Positions 43,474-52,863 of a stretch of DNA of 64,000 bases are shown one piece after another. Under the pieces are notes generated by a model that was given only the letters and a program-made list of their open reading frames with translations, searched no databases and was not told the DNA's origin. The DNA lies in assembly GCA_029776065.1 (NCBI GenBank), contig JARVJP010000011.1, forward strand, positions 340,961 through 404,960, written 5' to 3'. This DNA is from Nitrososphaeria archaeon. GTDB lineage: Archaea > Thermoproteota > Nitrososphaeria > JACIWG01. Each line of letters begins with the position of its first letter. Position 1 is the stretch's first letter. A program made the translations under genes and the position numbers.

Positions 43474-44796
43474 CTATTCCTTTCTACTTATCTTCACGAC
43501 GTCAAGTAGTATCTTTTTCACATCATTTTCTAGGACGTCGGCAACGTTAGGCTTTGTCCGCCCTCCATCCCCGCTTACAAGTTCTTTGACATAGGTCCCA
43601 GCCTCGCATTCAATAAATATTTCAGCCTTAAATCGAGTTAGCCTTCTAAACTCGATCTTATTGACCTTCCTTTCTCTTAAGATGTCTGCTCTACGCGATA
43701 ATACTCTTAAGGGGGTTTGTTGTGCAATCTTCGCACCGTTTAACACTTTAAGCCTATCAAGTTGTTTTAAAGGTCTTTTGAATGTTACTATCACTTTGTA
43801 TGTTTTATCCACTTTAGCTTCTTTGATAGATGCAACTTCATCTTTGTCGGTAAATCTAAGATCATTGACCTCTACAAACTTAGATCTGTTGATCTCAGAC
43901 AATGCCTTTTGAAGATCTAAGTTTCTCATCCTTGGGTTTAAAATTTCGATAATGAAAGGTCGATAATCAAGGCATCTAACGTCAACATCTTCCCTACCTG
44001 CGCCGTGGAAGCTCGACTTTCCCCCCTTTGACATTTTAAGTAGCGGTTTCTCAATTATCTGTTGTACCGATGTCCTATACATCTTACCCTTCCAACCACA
44101 AGCTCTACACCCTTTCCCTCTGCATCTTCTACAGTGCCATGTTGTTTGAGGTATACCTCTAACAAGTTTCTTATACCCACCATATACGAAGAGGCTCTTG
44201 GGCTTTATCTCAACCTCTAATCTTTTAAGATCTAATATGATTACAAGCTGTGGATCTTCGTGATCAACAGTTCTGTCATATTTCCCCTCTAACCTTTTTC
44301 CCACGTCCCTGTTTATCTCGTCTTTAATGGATTCGCCGTATTTTGGAGAAGTCCTTAGAATTAACTCATCCTTCTCATAAAGCGTTTTGTTTAAAATGGT
44401 CCCAACAAGAAAGGTCCTAAATTCGTACCTTCGCACGTTTTTTATAGCTTCGTCTATAAGTTTTGGAACTATTTCCAAAAAAATGTCATCGCAAATACTA
44501 CACTTTTTCTCCTCGGAGGATGTTTTTTGTATCCATCTAAAGTTATAATCTTGAAAATTTTCCATTCTAAGATCGATTTTTACTCCCGCCTCCAATGATA
44601 ACGCTATAAAATCTCTTACGATTTCGCCTCTTCTTTCATTTGTGATCCCATGTAATAATTTTCCAAAGGCTCTTCCAAGACACCTGTTACAGACATAACC
44701 TATATTCAATATCTCTGTTGCTGTTCTAAAAATTTTATCGTTTAAGAAATCTTTTGAAATATCCCCTTTAAAACCCAACTTATCGCCTCCACCCAT
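43474..44796 (-). CDS. pus10: tRNA pseudouridine synthase Pus10
   Basis: Modifies uridines 54 and 55 in the tRNA T-loop. It is 440 residues, normal for archaeal Pus10. The N-terminal THUMP-containing part has a zinc site: CNRCLGRAFG near residue 35, and CSICD near 96. A second cysteine cluster, CRRCRGKGCRACGW (about residues 219-232), joins the catalytic domain. The catalytic aspartate lies in GREDVDVRCLDYRPF (about residue 270). The late motif is CEAGTYVKELVSGDGGRTKPN. The ATG is at 44796. It is followed closely (12 bases upstream) by the end of the SudA-like gene on the same strand. Confidence 0.92.
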   Translation of the reverse strand: MGGGDKLGFKGDISKDFLNDKIFRTATEILNIGYVCNRCLGRAFGKLLHGITNERRGEIVRDFIALSLEAGVKIDLRMENFQDYNFRWIQKTSSEEKKCSICDDIFLEIVPKLIDEAIKNVRRYEFRTFLVGTILNKTLYEKDELILRTSPKYGESIKDEINRDVGKRLEGKYDRTVDHEDPQLVIILDLKRLEVEIKPKSLFVYGGYKKLVRGIPQTTWHCRRCRGKGCRACGWKGKMYRTSVQQIIEKPLLKMSKGGKSSFHGAGREDVDVRCLDYRPFIIEILNPRMRNLDLQKALSEINRSKFVEVNDLRFTDKDEVASIKEAKVDKTYKVIVTFKRPLKQLDRLKVLNGAKIAQQTPLRVLSRRADILRERKVNKIEFRRLTRFKAEIFIECEAGTYVKELVSGDGGRTKPNVADVLENDVKKILLDVVKISRKE

Positions 44797-44808
44797 ATGT
44801 GACTATAT

Positions 44809-46209
44809 CTATCGCACGCTTTTGTCAAAAGTTTTATTTATGTTCAATGCAGCTCGTTTACCATCGCCTATCGCCTGTATCACCGTTGCTGTGCCTCCAA
44901 TTATGTCACCTCCAGCCCAAACTCTATTAAGACTGGTTCTCGACTCATAGTTGACGATAATGTATCCGTCTCTGTCCAATTTTATTTCAGGAATAGTTTG
45001 GGTGAATGCCTTGTTAGCCCTTTGTCCTATCGCCAAAATAGCCATATTCGCTTTTATGAAAAAGTTCGAGCCCTCTATTGAAATTGGTGTAGGCCTTCCA
45101 GTCTTATCTATATATGTAAGTTTGTTTCTGACAGACTCTAACTTGGTAATATGATTATTCTCATCTCCAACAAACCTTAAAGGGCTCACAAGTGGCAGAA
45201 CTTTAACCCCTTCTTCTTTTGCACGCAATACTTCCTCCCTCCTTGCAGGCATATCTTCCTCACTTCTTCTATACACAATAGTTACTTCTTCAGCTCCTAA
45301 CCTAACAGCAGCTCTTGCTGAATCTACTGCAGTGTTCCCCCCACCTACTATAACAACCCTTCTTCCAGAATCTACTGGAGTATCATATTTAGGGAAAAGG
45401 TACGCCTTCATTAGAACAGTCCTAACAAGAAACTCATTTGCGGTGTAAACCCCACTCAAATTTATCCCTAGTATGTTCAAGATTATAGGTGCCCCTGCTC
45501 CTATACCAATAAATATTGCTTCATAACCATTCTTAAAAAGTTCGCTTAAAGTTAGAGTCTTTCCCACAAATACATTTGTAACAAATTTCACTCCCGCCTC
45601 CTCCAGTGTTTTTATCTCTTTTTCGACAACATCCTTAGGTAGCCTAAACGAAGGGATGCCGTAAACAAGAACTCCACCAGGCTTATGGAACGCCTCGAAA
45701 ACCGTCACATCATATCCCAGCTTAACAAGGTCTCCTGCAACCGTAAGCCCTGCAGGCCCAGAGCCCACCACAGCAACCTTCCCACCATGTGACTGTTCGC
45801 ATTTAAGTTTCTTCCAACCCTTTTTTAAAGCGATATCTGCAACAAACCTTTCAAGCAAACCTATCGAAATAGGTACTCTCTTCTTATTCAAAATACAAGC
45901 TTTTTCACACTGCATTTCAACTTGGCAAACCCTACCGGTTACAGCAGGTAAACTGTTTGTTTCACATATTATCCCAATAGCTCTTTTATAATCTCCATTT
46001 CTTATCGCACTAATAAATTGTGGGATTCCCACGTTAGCGGGGCAACCTGACGTACAAAATGCCTTAGGGCACTGTAGACAACGCGCTGCCTCCTTCTGAG
46101 CCTGATCTTCATTAAATCCTAAGTTCACCTCATTAAAGGTCCTAACCCTCTCTTCGAGGGTTAAAAGTTTTGGCATCTGCCTTATGGAAGCTTCTTCACT
46201 ATCCATCAT
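44809..46209 (-). CDS. NfnB/SudA-like NADPH flavoprotein (GltD family)
   Basis: A flavoprotein of about 466 residues homologous to the small subunit of glutamate synthase, to sulfide dehydrogenase SudA and to the large subunit of NADH-dependent ferredoxin:NADP oxidoreductase. Cluster cysteines lie in CLQCPKAFCTSGCP (about 45-58) and CQVEMQCEKAC (about 95-105). The FAD fold is VAVVGSGPAGLTVAG, the second dinucleotide fold is VVIVGGGNTAVDSAR, and the end motif is VWAGGDIIGGTATVIQA. The ATG at 46209 is preferred because GGTG lies just before it; an earlier start at 46248 would overlap its partner by 50 bases. The stop of the 46199 gene lies 11 bases inside this gene. Confidence 0.85.
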   Translation of the reverse strand: MMDSEEASIRQMPKLLTLEERVRTFNEVNLGFNEDQAQKEAARCLQCPKAFCTSGCPANVGIPQFISAIRNGDYKRAIGIICETNSLPAVTGRVCQVEMQCEKACILNKKRVPISIGLLERFVADIALKKGWKKLKCEQSHGGKVAVVGSGPAGLTVAGDLVKLGYDVTVFEAFHKPGGVLVYGIPSFRLPKDVVEKEIKTLEEAGVKFVTNVFVGKTLTLSELFKNGYEAIFIGIGAGAPIILNILGINLSGVYTANEFLVRTVLMKAYLFPKYDTPVDSGRRVVIVGGGNTAVDSARAAVRLGAEEVTIVYRRSEEDMPARREEVLRAKEEGVKVLPLVSPLRFVGDENNHITKLESVRNKLTYIDKTGRPTPISIEGSNFFIKANMAILAIGQRANKAFTQTIPEIKLDRDGYIIVNYESRTSLNRVWAGGDIIGGTATVIQAIGDGKRAALNINKTFDKSVR

Positions 46210-47035
46210 ATTCACACCCCTTAAATTTCTGGTACACTTCTGACTCACGTTGTGTGTACGTCTTCAATCTCGACTCAAGCGTGTCAAAGTCAAGCAAGTG
46301 TGCGTCAAAATCTGGTCCATCGATGCAAGCGAACTTGATCTCTCCACCGACAATAACTCTACAAACTCCACACATCCCTGTTCCATCTATCATTATCGGA
46401 TTAGCGCTAACAAAAGTCCTAATGCCACGATCACGTGTGACTTCGCTAACCGCCTTCATCATTTGGACTGGTCCAACAGCATACACATACCCAATAGTAT
46501 CTTTTTTTTCTAAAAGTCTCTTTAGAAGGTCAGATACAAACCCTCGATACCCATAAGAGCCGTCATCTGTGCACACGTGTATTTCATCACAAATTGATTT
46601 CAGCTCTTCAACCAAAACAAGACGACTATATGTTCTCGCTCCAACAACTCCAATAACATAGTTCCCTAGAGACTTCAAAGCCCTAGCCTGGGGGAAGATT
46701 TCAGCCACGCCAACCCCGCCTCCAACTACCACTACATCACCATATTTCTTAACTTCCGAAGGCCTGCCAAGCGGTCCTAAAATAGAGAAGATCTTATCAC
46801 CAGCATTTTTTGAAGCAAGTAACATCGTCGTCCTCCCAACAACTTGAAATACCAATGATATTGTACAGTCATTGGAATTGCCATCAACTATAGTTAAGGG
46901 GATGCGTTCTCCAGCCTCGTTCACCATTAGGACCACAAACTGTCCAGGTTTCCAATTTTTCGCTACTAATGGTGCGTCGATTCTAACTTTAAAAATACCT
47001 TCTGCAAGCTGAACTTTGTCCAATATGGTGTACAT
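46199..47035 (-). CDS. NfnA/SudB-like FAD/[2Fe-2S] reductase subunit
   Basis: Partner subunit of 278 residues, with a ferredoxin-NADP reductase fold. FAD-binding residues are in RIDAPLVAKNWKPGQFVVLMV and IPLTIVD near the N-terminus, and the NAD(P) motif is VVVGGGVGVAEIFPQARAL (about 102-120). The C-terminal [2Fe-2S] cysteines lie in GMCGVCRVIVGGEIKFACIDGP (about 232-253). The gene overlaps the SudA-like gene by 11 bases and is transcribed first. In Pyrococcus and Thermotoga relatives such a dimer acts as NfnAB, coupling NADH, NADPH and ferredoxin. In this genome it would link POR and ferredoxin to NADPH. Confidence 0.86.
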   Translation of the reverse strand: MYTILDKVQLAEGIFKVRIDAPLVAKNWKPGQFVVLMVNEAGERIPLTIVDGNSNDCTISLVFQVVGRTTMLLASKNAGDKIFSILGPLGRPSEVKKYGDVVVVGGGVGVAEIFPQARALKSLGNYVIGVVGARTYSRLVLVEELKSICDEIHVCTDDGSYGYRGFVSDLLKRLLEKKDTIGYVYAVGPVQMMKAVSEVTRDRGIRTFVSANPIMIDGTGMCGVCRVIVGGEIKFACIDGPDFDAHLLDFDTLESRLKTYTQRESEVYQKFKGCEYDG

Positions 47036-47141
47036 AACATGTTAATCGTATTTGCCTTAGACTAATAAAAGTTTTTAATTTTTAATTGTAAACATTTGTA
47101 AATATTTCAAAATAGTGGTATAAAAAAGAAGGAGGGGGACC

Positions 47142-47537
47142 TTATTTAACCCCAAGTTTTCGAGCATACTTAGCAATTAAAAAGATAACAAATGCAACTA
47201 TTAGAAAGTCTATTATTACAGCTACAAAGTCTCCCACTTTAAAGTTCATTCCATTTCCGATCGCTAAACTTATGACTGCTTCTTTCCAATCACCTGCTGG
47301 TAAGAAGGCTCCTGGTATAGGCATTATTATGTCACTGACTAAGGCTGAAACCAACTTACCGATGTACGTGCCCATTATGAAGCCTATGGCAAGCCCTAGT
47401 ATACCTCCTTTCCCAATGAAATCGATAAACTCGGCCCATAAACCCTTTGGAGGTGGAGGTGGGGGAGGAGATGGTTTTGGTTCAAGTAGCTGACGAATTT
47501 TCTGTAACTCTTCCACTATCTCACTATCTTTTGGCAT
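47142..47537 (-). CDS. mscL: Large-conductance mechanosensitive channel MscL
   Basis: A membrane channel of 131 residues that opens under membrane tension to release solutes during osmotic downshock. TM1 is GILGLAIGFIMGTYIGKLVSALVSDIIMP in outline (about 45-73), the periplasmic loop is short, and TM2 is FVAVIIDFLIVAFVIFLIAK (about 104-123). An N-terminal extension (about residues 1-30) has a helical EIVEELQKIRQLLE segment and then a run of seven prolines before GLWAEFIDF, a form also found in other archaeal MscL proteins. ATG at 47537. It is monocistronic. Confidence 0.85.
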   Translation of the reverse strand: MPKDSEIVEELQKIRQLLEPKPSPPPPPPPKGLWAEFIDFIGKGGILGLAIGFIMGTYIGKLVSALVSDIIMPIPGAFLPAGDWKEAVISLAIGNGMNFKVGDFVAVIIDFLIVAFVIFLIAKYARKLGVK

Positions 47538-47600
47538 GTTTCTCGTTATAGAATTTTTTTAGTTATATATATATTTATTCTGTAATTGGTAACTCTTTAA

Positions 47601-48238
47601 TTATTCTATTATTTTCTTCTCAAGGTCTATAATTGCCTTAATCTGATCGCTTATGCCTCCACCAGGAGCAAGGGTTCTGTTTAAAATTGGGGCAGCTACT
47701 GCAAAATAAGTTGGTCTTGCTTTTATCACCTTTTTGATGCGCTCCATATCATTAAGGCTTCCTCCAACGAAGACCTTCATATTTACCTATGGTATAACCT
47801 TGTTCATCAGCTCTTCTGCGCTACTAACATATCTGTAAGCGAACAGGCTGATTCCTGCAGCCCCTATCATCTTATACTTCTTCGCATCTGAAATCATCTC
47901 TTCTGGTTTTCCTCTTAAAATTTCTGGTATTCCTGTGCATCTTCCTACTATGGGGTAGAAGCGAGTTCCCTCTAGTTCTTTGAAAACCTTGTTGTACCCT
48001 CTCTTTATTCCAACTATGTTTCTCACTCCTATTTTCTTGCGATCTTAACCGCTCTTACCTGTCCATCTTCGGTTGCTGTGTAAACTTCTAAAAATGAATC
48101 CATGCCTTCGTCATGTGCTATAGATATAAGCCTTTTAAGTTCATCAACAGGAAGACCCACCTCTTTAACTCCAATATTTCTGAGACCTGTGCCTTTTACT
48201 TCGTCAATGATTTGGAAATCGTCTGGCACTGTTTTCAT
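47601..48238 (-). pseudogene. Broken TIM-barrel protein gene: frameshift plus in-frame TAG
   Basis: Three consecutive small open stretches read as one beta/alpha barrel of about 210 residues. The first (48238-48029, 69 codons) ends at an A-run (gcaagaaaatag). One added A would continue ARKIGVRNIVGIK into the second stretch (starting at GTG 48026). The second ends with VIP at TAG 47789-47787. The third continues in the same frame two codons later as MKVFVGGSLNDMERI. The order of strands and helices suggests all eight barrel units. The family could not be named; it is possibly a phosphosugar aldolase or isomerase. It could be a real pseudogene, or the frameshift could be an assembly error in a homopolymer. 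Confidence 0.6.
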
Positions 48239-48348
48239 ATTTTACATCATAAAAAAGACTAGCTTTGACAATTCAACCTTTGAAATTAAAGTGATCTTTA
48301 TTTAAGGTTGCTACGATAGAAAGTACTAATGCAACTTTATTTGGTTAT

Positions 48349-49146
48349 CTATTGGCTGTGAGAAAGATAATCAAACCTTCCTCCATCAACAACTATTAAC
48401 TGCCCTGTCACAAAGCTGGATTCATCTGATGCTAAGAATAGAGCAACATTAGCCATATCCTGAGGCTCAGCTACTCGACCCAAAGCGGTTGATCGCGCCT
48501 TCTCCTTTAGAAGTTCTTCGACCTCCTGCGGGGTCCGCCCTATGTTTATTATCTCTGTACGTGTTATACCAGGCGCTATCGCATTCACATTTATGTTGTA
48601 CTTTCCTAGTTCAAAGGCTAACCTCTTTGTCAATATTATCAAACCTGCTTTAGCAGGTGTGTACGCAACAGCTTTGCCACTTGTTCTGCCAATTGTACCT
48701 AAGGCAGCATTCGATGAAATATTGATGATCTTCCCATATCTTTGTTTAATCATATATGGTGCTACCGCTTGTATACAATAATAGGGGCCAAGCAGGTTTA
48801 CTGCAAGGGTTCTTTCCCAGTCTTCTCTTGTGGCTTCTAATATGCTGGGGCTCATGATCGCTATCCCTGCATTATTTACGAGGACATCAATCTTACCGAA
48901 CTCGTGTAACGCCTTATTCACCATGGTGTCTACTTCAACTTTGTTTGACACATCTGCCTTTACCGCTATCGCTCTTCTACTCATTTTGGAGATTTCATCT
49001 ACAACCTGTTCCGCTCTTTCCCGGCTCTTCTCATAATTCACTACGACATTCGCCCCCTCCCTTGCGAAGGTGAGCGCTATCGCTTTACCTATACCTCTAG
49101 AAGAACCTGTTACTAAACAAACTTTGTCTTTAAGTCTCACACCCAT
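48349..49146 (-). CDS. SDR-family dehydrogenase, glucose/ribitol type
   Basis: A short-chain NAD(P)-dependent alcohol dehydrogenase of 265 residues. The cofactor motif is VTGSSRGIGKAIA (about 13-25), NNAG lies near residue 91, and the catalytic serine, tyrosine and lysine are in NISSNAA (about 145) and AYTPAKAG (about 164-168). The C-terminal motif is VTGQLIVVDGGRF. Asn and Tyr in VVNYEKS suggest NADP use. It neighbours a 2-hydroxyacid dehydrogenase and the sugar ABC locus, so oxidation of a polyol or sugar is likely. The substrate cannot be told. Confidence 0.88.
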   Translation of the reverse strand: MGVRLKDKVCLVTGSSRGIGKAIALTFAREGANVVVNYEKSRERAEQVVDEISKMSRRAIAVKADVSNKVEVDTMVNKALHEFGKIDVLVNNAGIAIMSPSILEATREDWERTLAVNLLGPYYCIQAVAPYMIKQRYGKIINISSNAALGTIGRTSGKAVAYTPAKAGLIILTKRLAFELGKYNINVNAIAPGITRTEIINIGRTPQEVEELLKEKARSTALGRVAEPQDMANVALFLASDESSFVTGQLIVVDGGRFDYLSHSQ

Positions 49147-49280
49147 ATTTTTAAGTGGATGGTTTTTAAATCTTCCATAGGAAGACCTTTAATATTTAGT
49201 CTAGAATATGAATCAAACTTTAATAAGATCGTCATCAAATTGAAAATCTATAAATAAAAGATTTCTTCCACTTTCTTTCG

Positions 49281-49949
49281 ATGTTGTTTTTAAGTGATGT
49301 GACTGAAGTGCTTAAAAAGATATTCGCTAAGCGAAGATACGTAGTAGCGTTCCCATTAATTACCTTACTTCTAATCGTAATTAATCTGTTTTCCATAGTC
49401 GGCATCTTCCTCTACATGACACAATCGTACATTGGTTGGAAAGCGCCCATAGCATTCGGTTTTTTCACAAGATACGCGATTTCTAGGTCATTTTCCTTTG
49501 ACACTAACGACTTCTCTATATTTTGGATGGTTTCCAATAATTCTCTCCTTTCTATATCCATTTTGGCCTTCCTAGCCATGGTAACATCATCAATGATAGC
49601 TAGTCTCGTGTTTACAGAGCTGTTGTATGTCTCAAGAGAACTTAAAGGTGCATGTAGATTAGAACGCGGGGTGGGTGTAATGAGTTCAACATCAACATTA
49701 GTAGGCATAACTTCAACTATTTCTGCTGCTTCATCTTGTTGTGGTTTTCCAACAGTTCTGACAACATTAGCTGGTCTAATAGCTGCTTCTACAGCAAGCT
49801 CAACAATAGGCTTATCTATAGTCCTAAGTCAAATAGTTCCTTACCTGCTATGGATCGGGATTTGTATTAACCTGTTCCTCTTACTCATAACCTCTAGAAA
49901 AATCAGTAAACTACCTGCGTTCCAATTGATTAAACAACGATCATCCTAA
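49281..49949 (+). CDS. Uncharacterised multi-spanning membrane protein
   Basis: I do not recognise this 222-residue protein. It has about five hydrophobic helices: about residues 24-46, 85-113, 139-155, 158-178 and 185-206. A cysteine pair, SSCCGFP (about 152-158), sits in a membrane-proximal loop, and the segment VGITSTISAASSCCGFPTV is rich in small residues. It is convergent with the hydroxyacid dehydrogenase gene and overlaps its end by nine bases (49941-49949). ATG at 49281. A transport, redox-sensing or copper-related role is possible, but nothing in the neighbourhood supports one over another. Confidence 0.55.
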   Translation: MLFLSDVTEVLKKIFAKRRYVVAFPLITLLLIVINLFSIVGIFLYMTQSYIGWKAPIAFGFFTRYAISRSFSFDTNDFSIFWMVSNNSLLSISILAFLAMVTSSMIASLVFTELLYVSRELKGACRLERGVGVMSSTSTLVGITSTISAASSCCGFPTVLTTLAGLIAASTASSTIGLSIVLSQIVPYLLWIGICINLFLLLITSRKISKLPAFQLIKQRSS

Positions 49950-51020
49950 GAGATCAAACTTTTCCCATTTACTTAATGCTGACGGGTTAACACAGTAAAG
50001 AGGTGTTTTAACTTCAAGCAATCTTTTGATGTCTTCAGCGACCATCTTCGCCGCTCTCGCGACAACATCCTTAGCTGCCCCCCCTATATGAGGTGTTATC
50101 GTAACATTGTCGTAGGTTAGAATAGGGTCACTCTTACTTAGAGGTTCATTTTCAAACACATCTAAGGCTGCTCCTGCAATACGCCTGTTCTCTAAAGCTT
50201 CATATAAAGCCTTCTGGTCCACGAGCCTCCCTCTAGCAGTGTTAATAAGATAAGCTGTCTTCTTCATCAAAGCTATTTCTTTTGCACCTATCATCTTTAC
50301 GGTAGAGGGGGTCAGCCGAGCGTGGATCGACACAAAGTCAGACTCTTTTAACAACTTCTCAAGATCGACCGGCTGACAACCCATCGCAAGAATATCCTCA
50401 CTCCTAACATATGGATCATATACTAACACATTCATCTCGAAGCCTTTCGCGCGTTGAGCGACCTTTCTTCCAACCTGCCCAAACCCTATCAACCCCAAGC
50501 TCTTACCTGCTAACTCGTAACCGCATATTTCATAGTCGTAGTATTCATACTTCCAATTACCTTTCCTAAGGTCCTCAAATGCCCTTGCAATACTCCTCGT
50601 TTCAGCTAAGATGAACCCAATAGTGTAATCTGCTACCGCATCAGCATTCCTACCTGGCGTGTTTATTACTGGTATGCCTCTGTCTGTTGCAGCATCTACA
50701 TCAACATTAACAGCTCCACCTCTAGTGCAAGCAACTATTTTCAAATTCTTACTTGCATCGAGGACTTCGACTGTCACAGGCGCCGCGTGAACTACAAGGA
50801 CTTGTGTATCGCCCATCTCTTTTGCCAGCTCCTTAGGGTCACCTGAAAACTCTTCAATCAATCTCCGAACCCCTTGTAAAACATTTTTCTGGTACTCTCG
50901 AGTAGTCCACTCTATTGTACGTATGTTTAAATTCATATCAACTTTTGATAAGATTTCTTGTAAATGGATTTTTATTATATCGCTTTTCATAAACGAGTCT
51001 CCTGCTATTAATATTTTCAA
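49941..51020 (-). CDS. D-isomer-specific 2-hydroxyacid dehydrogenase
   Basis: An NAD-dependent enzyme of about 359 residues, with 3-phosphoglycerate dehydrogenase-like architecture. The NAD motif is LGLIGFGQVGRKVAQRA, the catalytic arginine is in NTARGRLVD, the glutamate in VFENEPLS, and the histidine in TPHIGGAA. It has no ACT domain. The start is taken as TTG at 51020, giving MKILIAGDSFM; an earlier ATG at 51056 would add 12 residues with no homology feature. Its divergence from the sugar-binding protein gene suggests that a 2-keto or 2-hydroxy acid from the imported sugar is the substrate. Confidence 0.85.
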   Translation of the reverse strand: MKILIAGDSFMKSDIIKIHLQEILSKVDMNLNIRTIEWTTREYQKNVLQGVRRLIEEFSGDPKELAKEMGDTQVLVVHAAPVTVEVLDASKNLKIVACTRGGAVNVDVDAATDRGIPVINTPGRNADAVADYTIGFILAETRSIARAFEDLRKGNWKYEYYDYEICGYELAGKSLGLIGFGQVGRKVAQRAKGFEMNVLVYDPYVRSEDILAMGCQPVDLEKLLKESDFVSIHARLTPSTVKMIGAKEIALMKKTAYLINTARGRLVDQKALYEALENRRIAGAALDVFENEPLSKSDPILTYDNVTITPHIGGAAKDVVARAAKMVAEDIKRLLEVKTPLYCVNPSALSKWEKFDLLG

Positions 51021-51148
51021 TATCTTGTACACCGATTCAAAAAGGGATACAATCATTATTTAAAAGTTACATTTTAACAGTATTATATAAATATTAAATA
51101 TATCATTTTAATTAATAATAAAATTAAAATAAAATTAAAATTATTACG

Positions 51149-51176
51149 CATTCTAGTTTATAAATTAATTAGAATG
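51149..51176. promoter_or_regulatory. Operator-like inverted repeat before the sugar ABC operon
   Basis: CATTCTA (51149-51155) and TAGAATG (51170-51176) form a perfect 7-bp inverted repeat. Between them is a 14-base spacer that contains a TATA-like box (tttataaat, 51157-51165). The box is 38 bases before the binding-protein ATG. A repressor dimer covering both arms would mask the promoter. It lies in the AT-rich divergent spacer between the hydroxyacid dehydrogenase and the transporter. Confidence 0.5.
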
Positions 51177-51202
51177 TTTAAATAATAGGTGCTCTCTTTT
51201 GA

Positions 51203-52840
51203 ATGCGAAGGGATTTGTCTGAAAAAAGTGTTGGTAGAAGAAGCTTCTTAAAAGTGGCTGGCGCTACAGCGGGCGGTCTTATTGTTGGCGGAGTTGCTGG
51301 ATACCTTCTGAACCCAGGAGAGAAGGTTTGGACGACTGTTACAGAAACCACAACAAAGACTGTAACAGGTACCGCAACAGTGTCTCCTACAGCTGTGCCA
51401 TGGGAACAGTACTTTCCAAGAGCAGATAGAATTATGAAAGACTGGGAGCTAAAATGGACAGGTTGGGATCCAACAGAATACATAACAACGACTGATTGGG
51501 TTAGATCGATCGATTGGGGCAAAGTTAAATCAAAGTATGCAGGGCAGACTGTAACTATGGCTTGCGAAGGTGTCGATATTTCTGCGCCTCAGACCTTCCA
51601 GCCCGGTTTTCAAGGAATTTCAGGTGCTTCACTACAATTGTTTGGTATTCCTCCTGAGACATTGCACGAGAAACTAATGGCTGAATTCACAGCCGGTACT
51701 GGGCGATACGACACAGCAGAGCTCTTTGGTGCTTGGGCTCAGGCCTATTTCCCTTACATGATAGACATAAGGCCTTTTGCACAGACATATGGTGTGGACC
51801 TGAAAGATATTCACCCTGCATTTAGAATGATGAATACAGGGCCAAATGGTGAACTACTAGGTGTAGTAGAGGATGCGGACCTTCACTCATTCATATGCAG
51901 AAAAAACCTTCTGGACAAGGCTGGGCTAAAGATCCCAACGACATGGGATGAAGTGTTAGAAGCTTGTGAGGTGTTAAAACCGATCGGGGCGAAAGAAGGT
52001 TGGTACCCCTGGATCACATACTATAGTGCAAAAGGTTTCCTTACATTTTGGTACTGGGGGACGATCGCTGTCCAATTTAGGGATGTCACCTACACACGTT
52101 TAGACAGTTGGGAACCAAACTTCGTTGGAGATGAAGAAGGAGGAGTTAGAGCACTTGAAATACACAAAAAATTACTAGAATACAGCCCACCTGGTAGTAT
52201 TAACAATACTTACGAATTAGGCAGAGAACAATGGTTAGCTGGCTTAGGCGCAATGGCGACATCACACCAGTGCTGGCCAAGACAGTCGTACGATCCCGAG
52301 CTTTCAAAGATCTCACCTTTGAATACAGACAACATTATAGAAATTCGTCCCTATCCTAAGGGAACCACGAACCATGCACCAGAGAATATTACAACAACGT
52401 ACTTGGGAATTCCAAAGACGAGTAAACAACAAGAGCTCGCATTCCTTTGGTCTGTTTACATGAATAGCCAAGAATCTTCAGCTTTGATGGGTTGCCATGG
52501 GACAGGTGTAGAATCAGGGTTTGTATCTGTAATTAGTAATCCGAAGGTGTGGAAAGGTCAACCTGCATACAAGAATATATGGGAGACTGCTTGGACTGCT
52601 GCAACTGAAACATTTGTATATATTCCTGAAGCATACGCTATTGAAGAAGCTGCTGGCGCAGAAATCTACAGATATCTTGATGGTTCTGAACCAAGCGCAA
52701 AGAAGGCATTACAAAATGCGGAAGCCGAAGTTAGAAAAATATTAGATAAGGCAGGCTACTTGAAAACAGGGATCAAGCCCCCTCCATGGACTGTAGAAGA
52801 CTGGTGCAAAGAGCATAACGAAGTCAATCCAAAGCCATAA
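51203..52840 (+). CDS. Tat-exported sugar-binding protein of ABC transporter
   Basis: Extracytoplasmic solute-binding protein of 545 residues. The N-terminus is a twin-arginine signal: VGRRSFLKVAGATAGG (about residues 10-25) with a hydrophobic stretch to residue 35. A threonine-rich linker (about 42-66) follows and is typical of glycosylated archaeal surface proteins. The rest shows the bacterial SBP_1-type pattern, with LRKNLLDKAGLKIPTTWDEVLEACE-like sequence near residue 245. Many tryptophans suggest a sugar or polyol ligand. It heads the operon with two permeases, two ATPases and two kinases. The start ATG follows aggtg by about 12 bases. Confidence 0.85.
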   Translation: MRRDLSEKSVGRRSFLKVAGATAGGLIVGGVAGYLLNPGEKVWTTVTETTTKTVTGTATVSPTAVPWEQYFPRADRIMKDWELKWTGWDPTEYITTTDWVRSIDWGKVKSKYAGQTVTMACEGVDISAPQTFQPGFQGISGASLQLFGIPPETLHEKLMAEFTAGTGRYDTAELFGAWAQAYFPYMIDIRPFAQTYGVDLKDIHPAFRMMNTGPNGELLGVVEDADLHSFICRKNLLDKAGLKIPTTWDEVLEACEVLKPIGAKEGWYPWITYYSAKGFLTFWYWGTIAVQFRDVTYTRLDSWEPNFVGDEEGGVRALEIHKKLLEYSPPGSINNTYELGREQWLAGLGAMATSHQCWPRQSYDPELSKISPLNTDNIIEIRPYPKGTTNHAPENITTTYLGIPKTSKQQELAFLWSVYMNSQESSALMGCHGTGVESGFVSVISNPKVWKGQPAYKNIWETAWTAATETFVYIPEAYAIEEAAGAEIYRYLDGSEPSAKKALQNAEAEVRKILDKAGYLKTGIKPPPWTVEDWCKEHNEVNPKP

Positions 52841-52863
52841 CTTGTATTAACTGGTGAATATCA

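Noticed and set aside
47787-47789. TAG read as pyrrolysine
   Set aside because: TAG ends other genes in this window (for example at 46199 and 2107), no pylTSBCD genes are seen, and a nearby frameshift favours simple decay.
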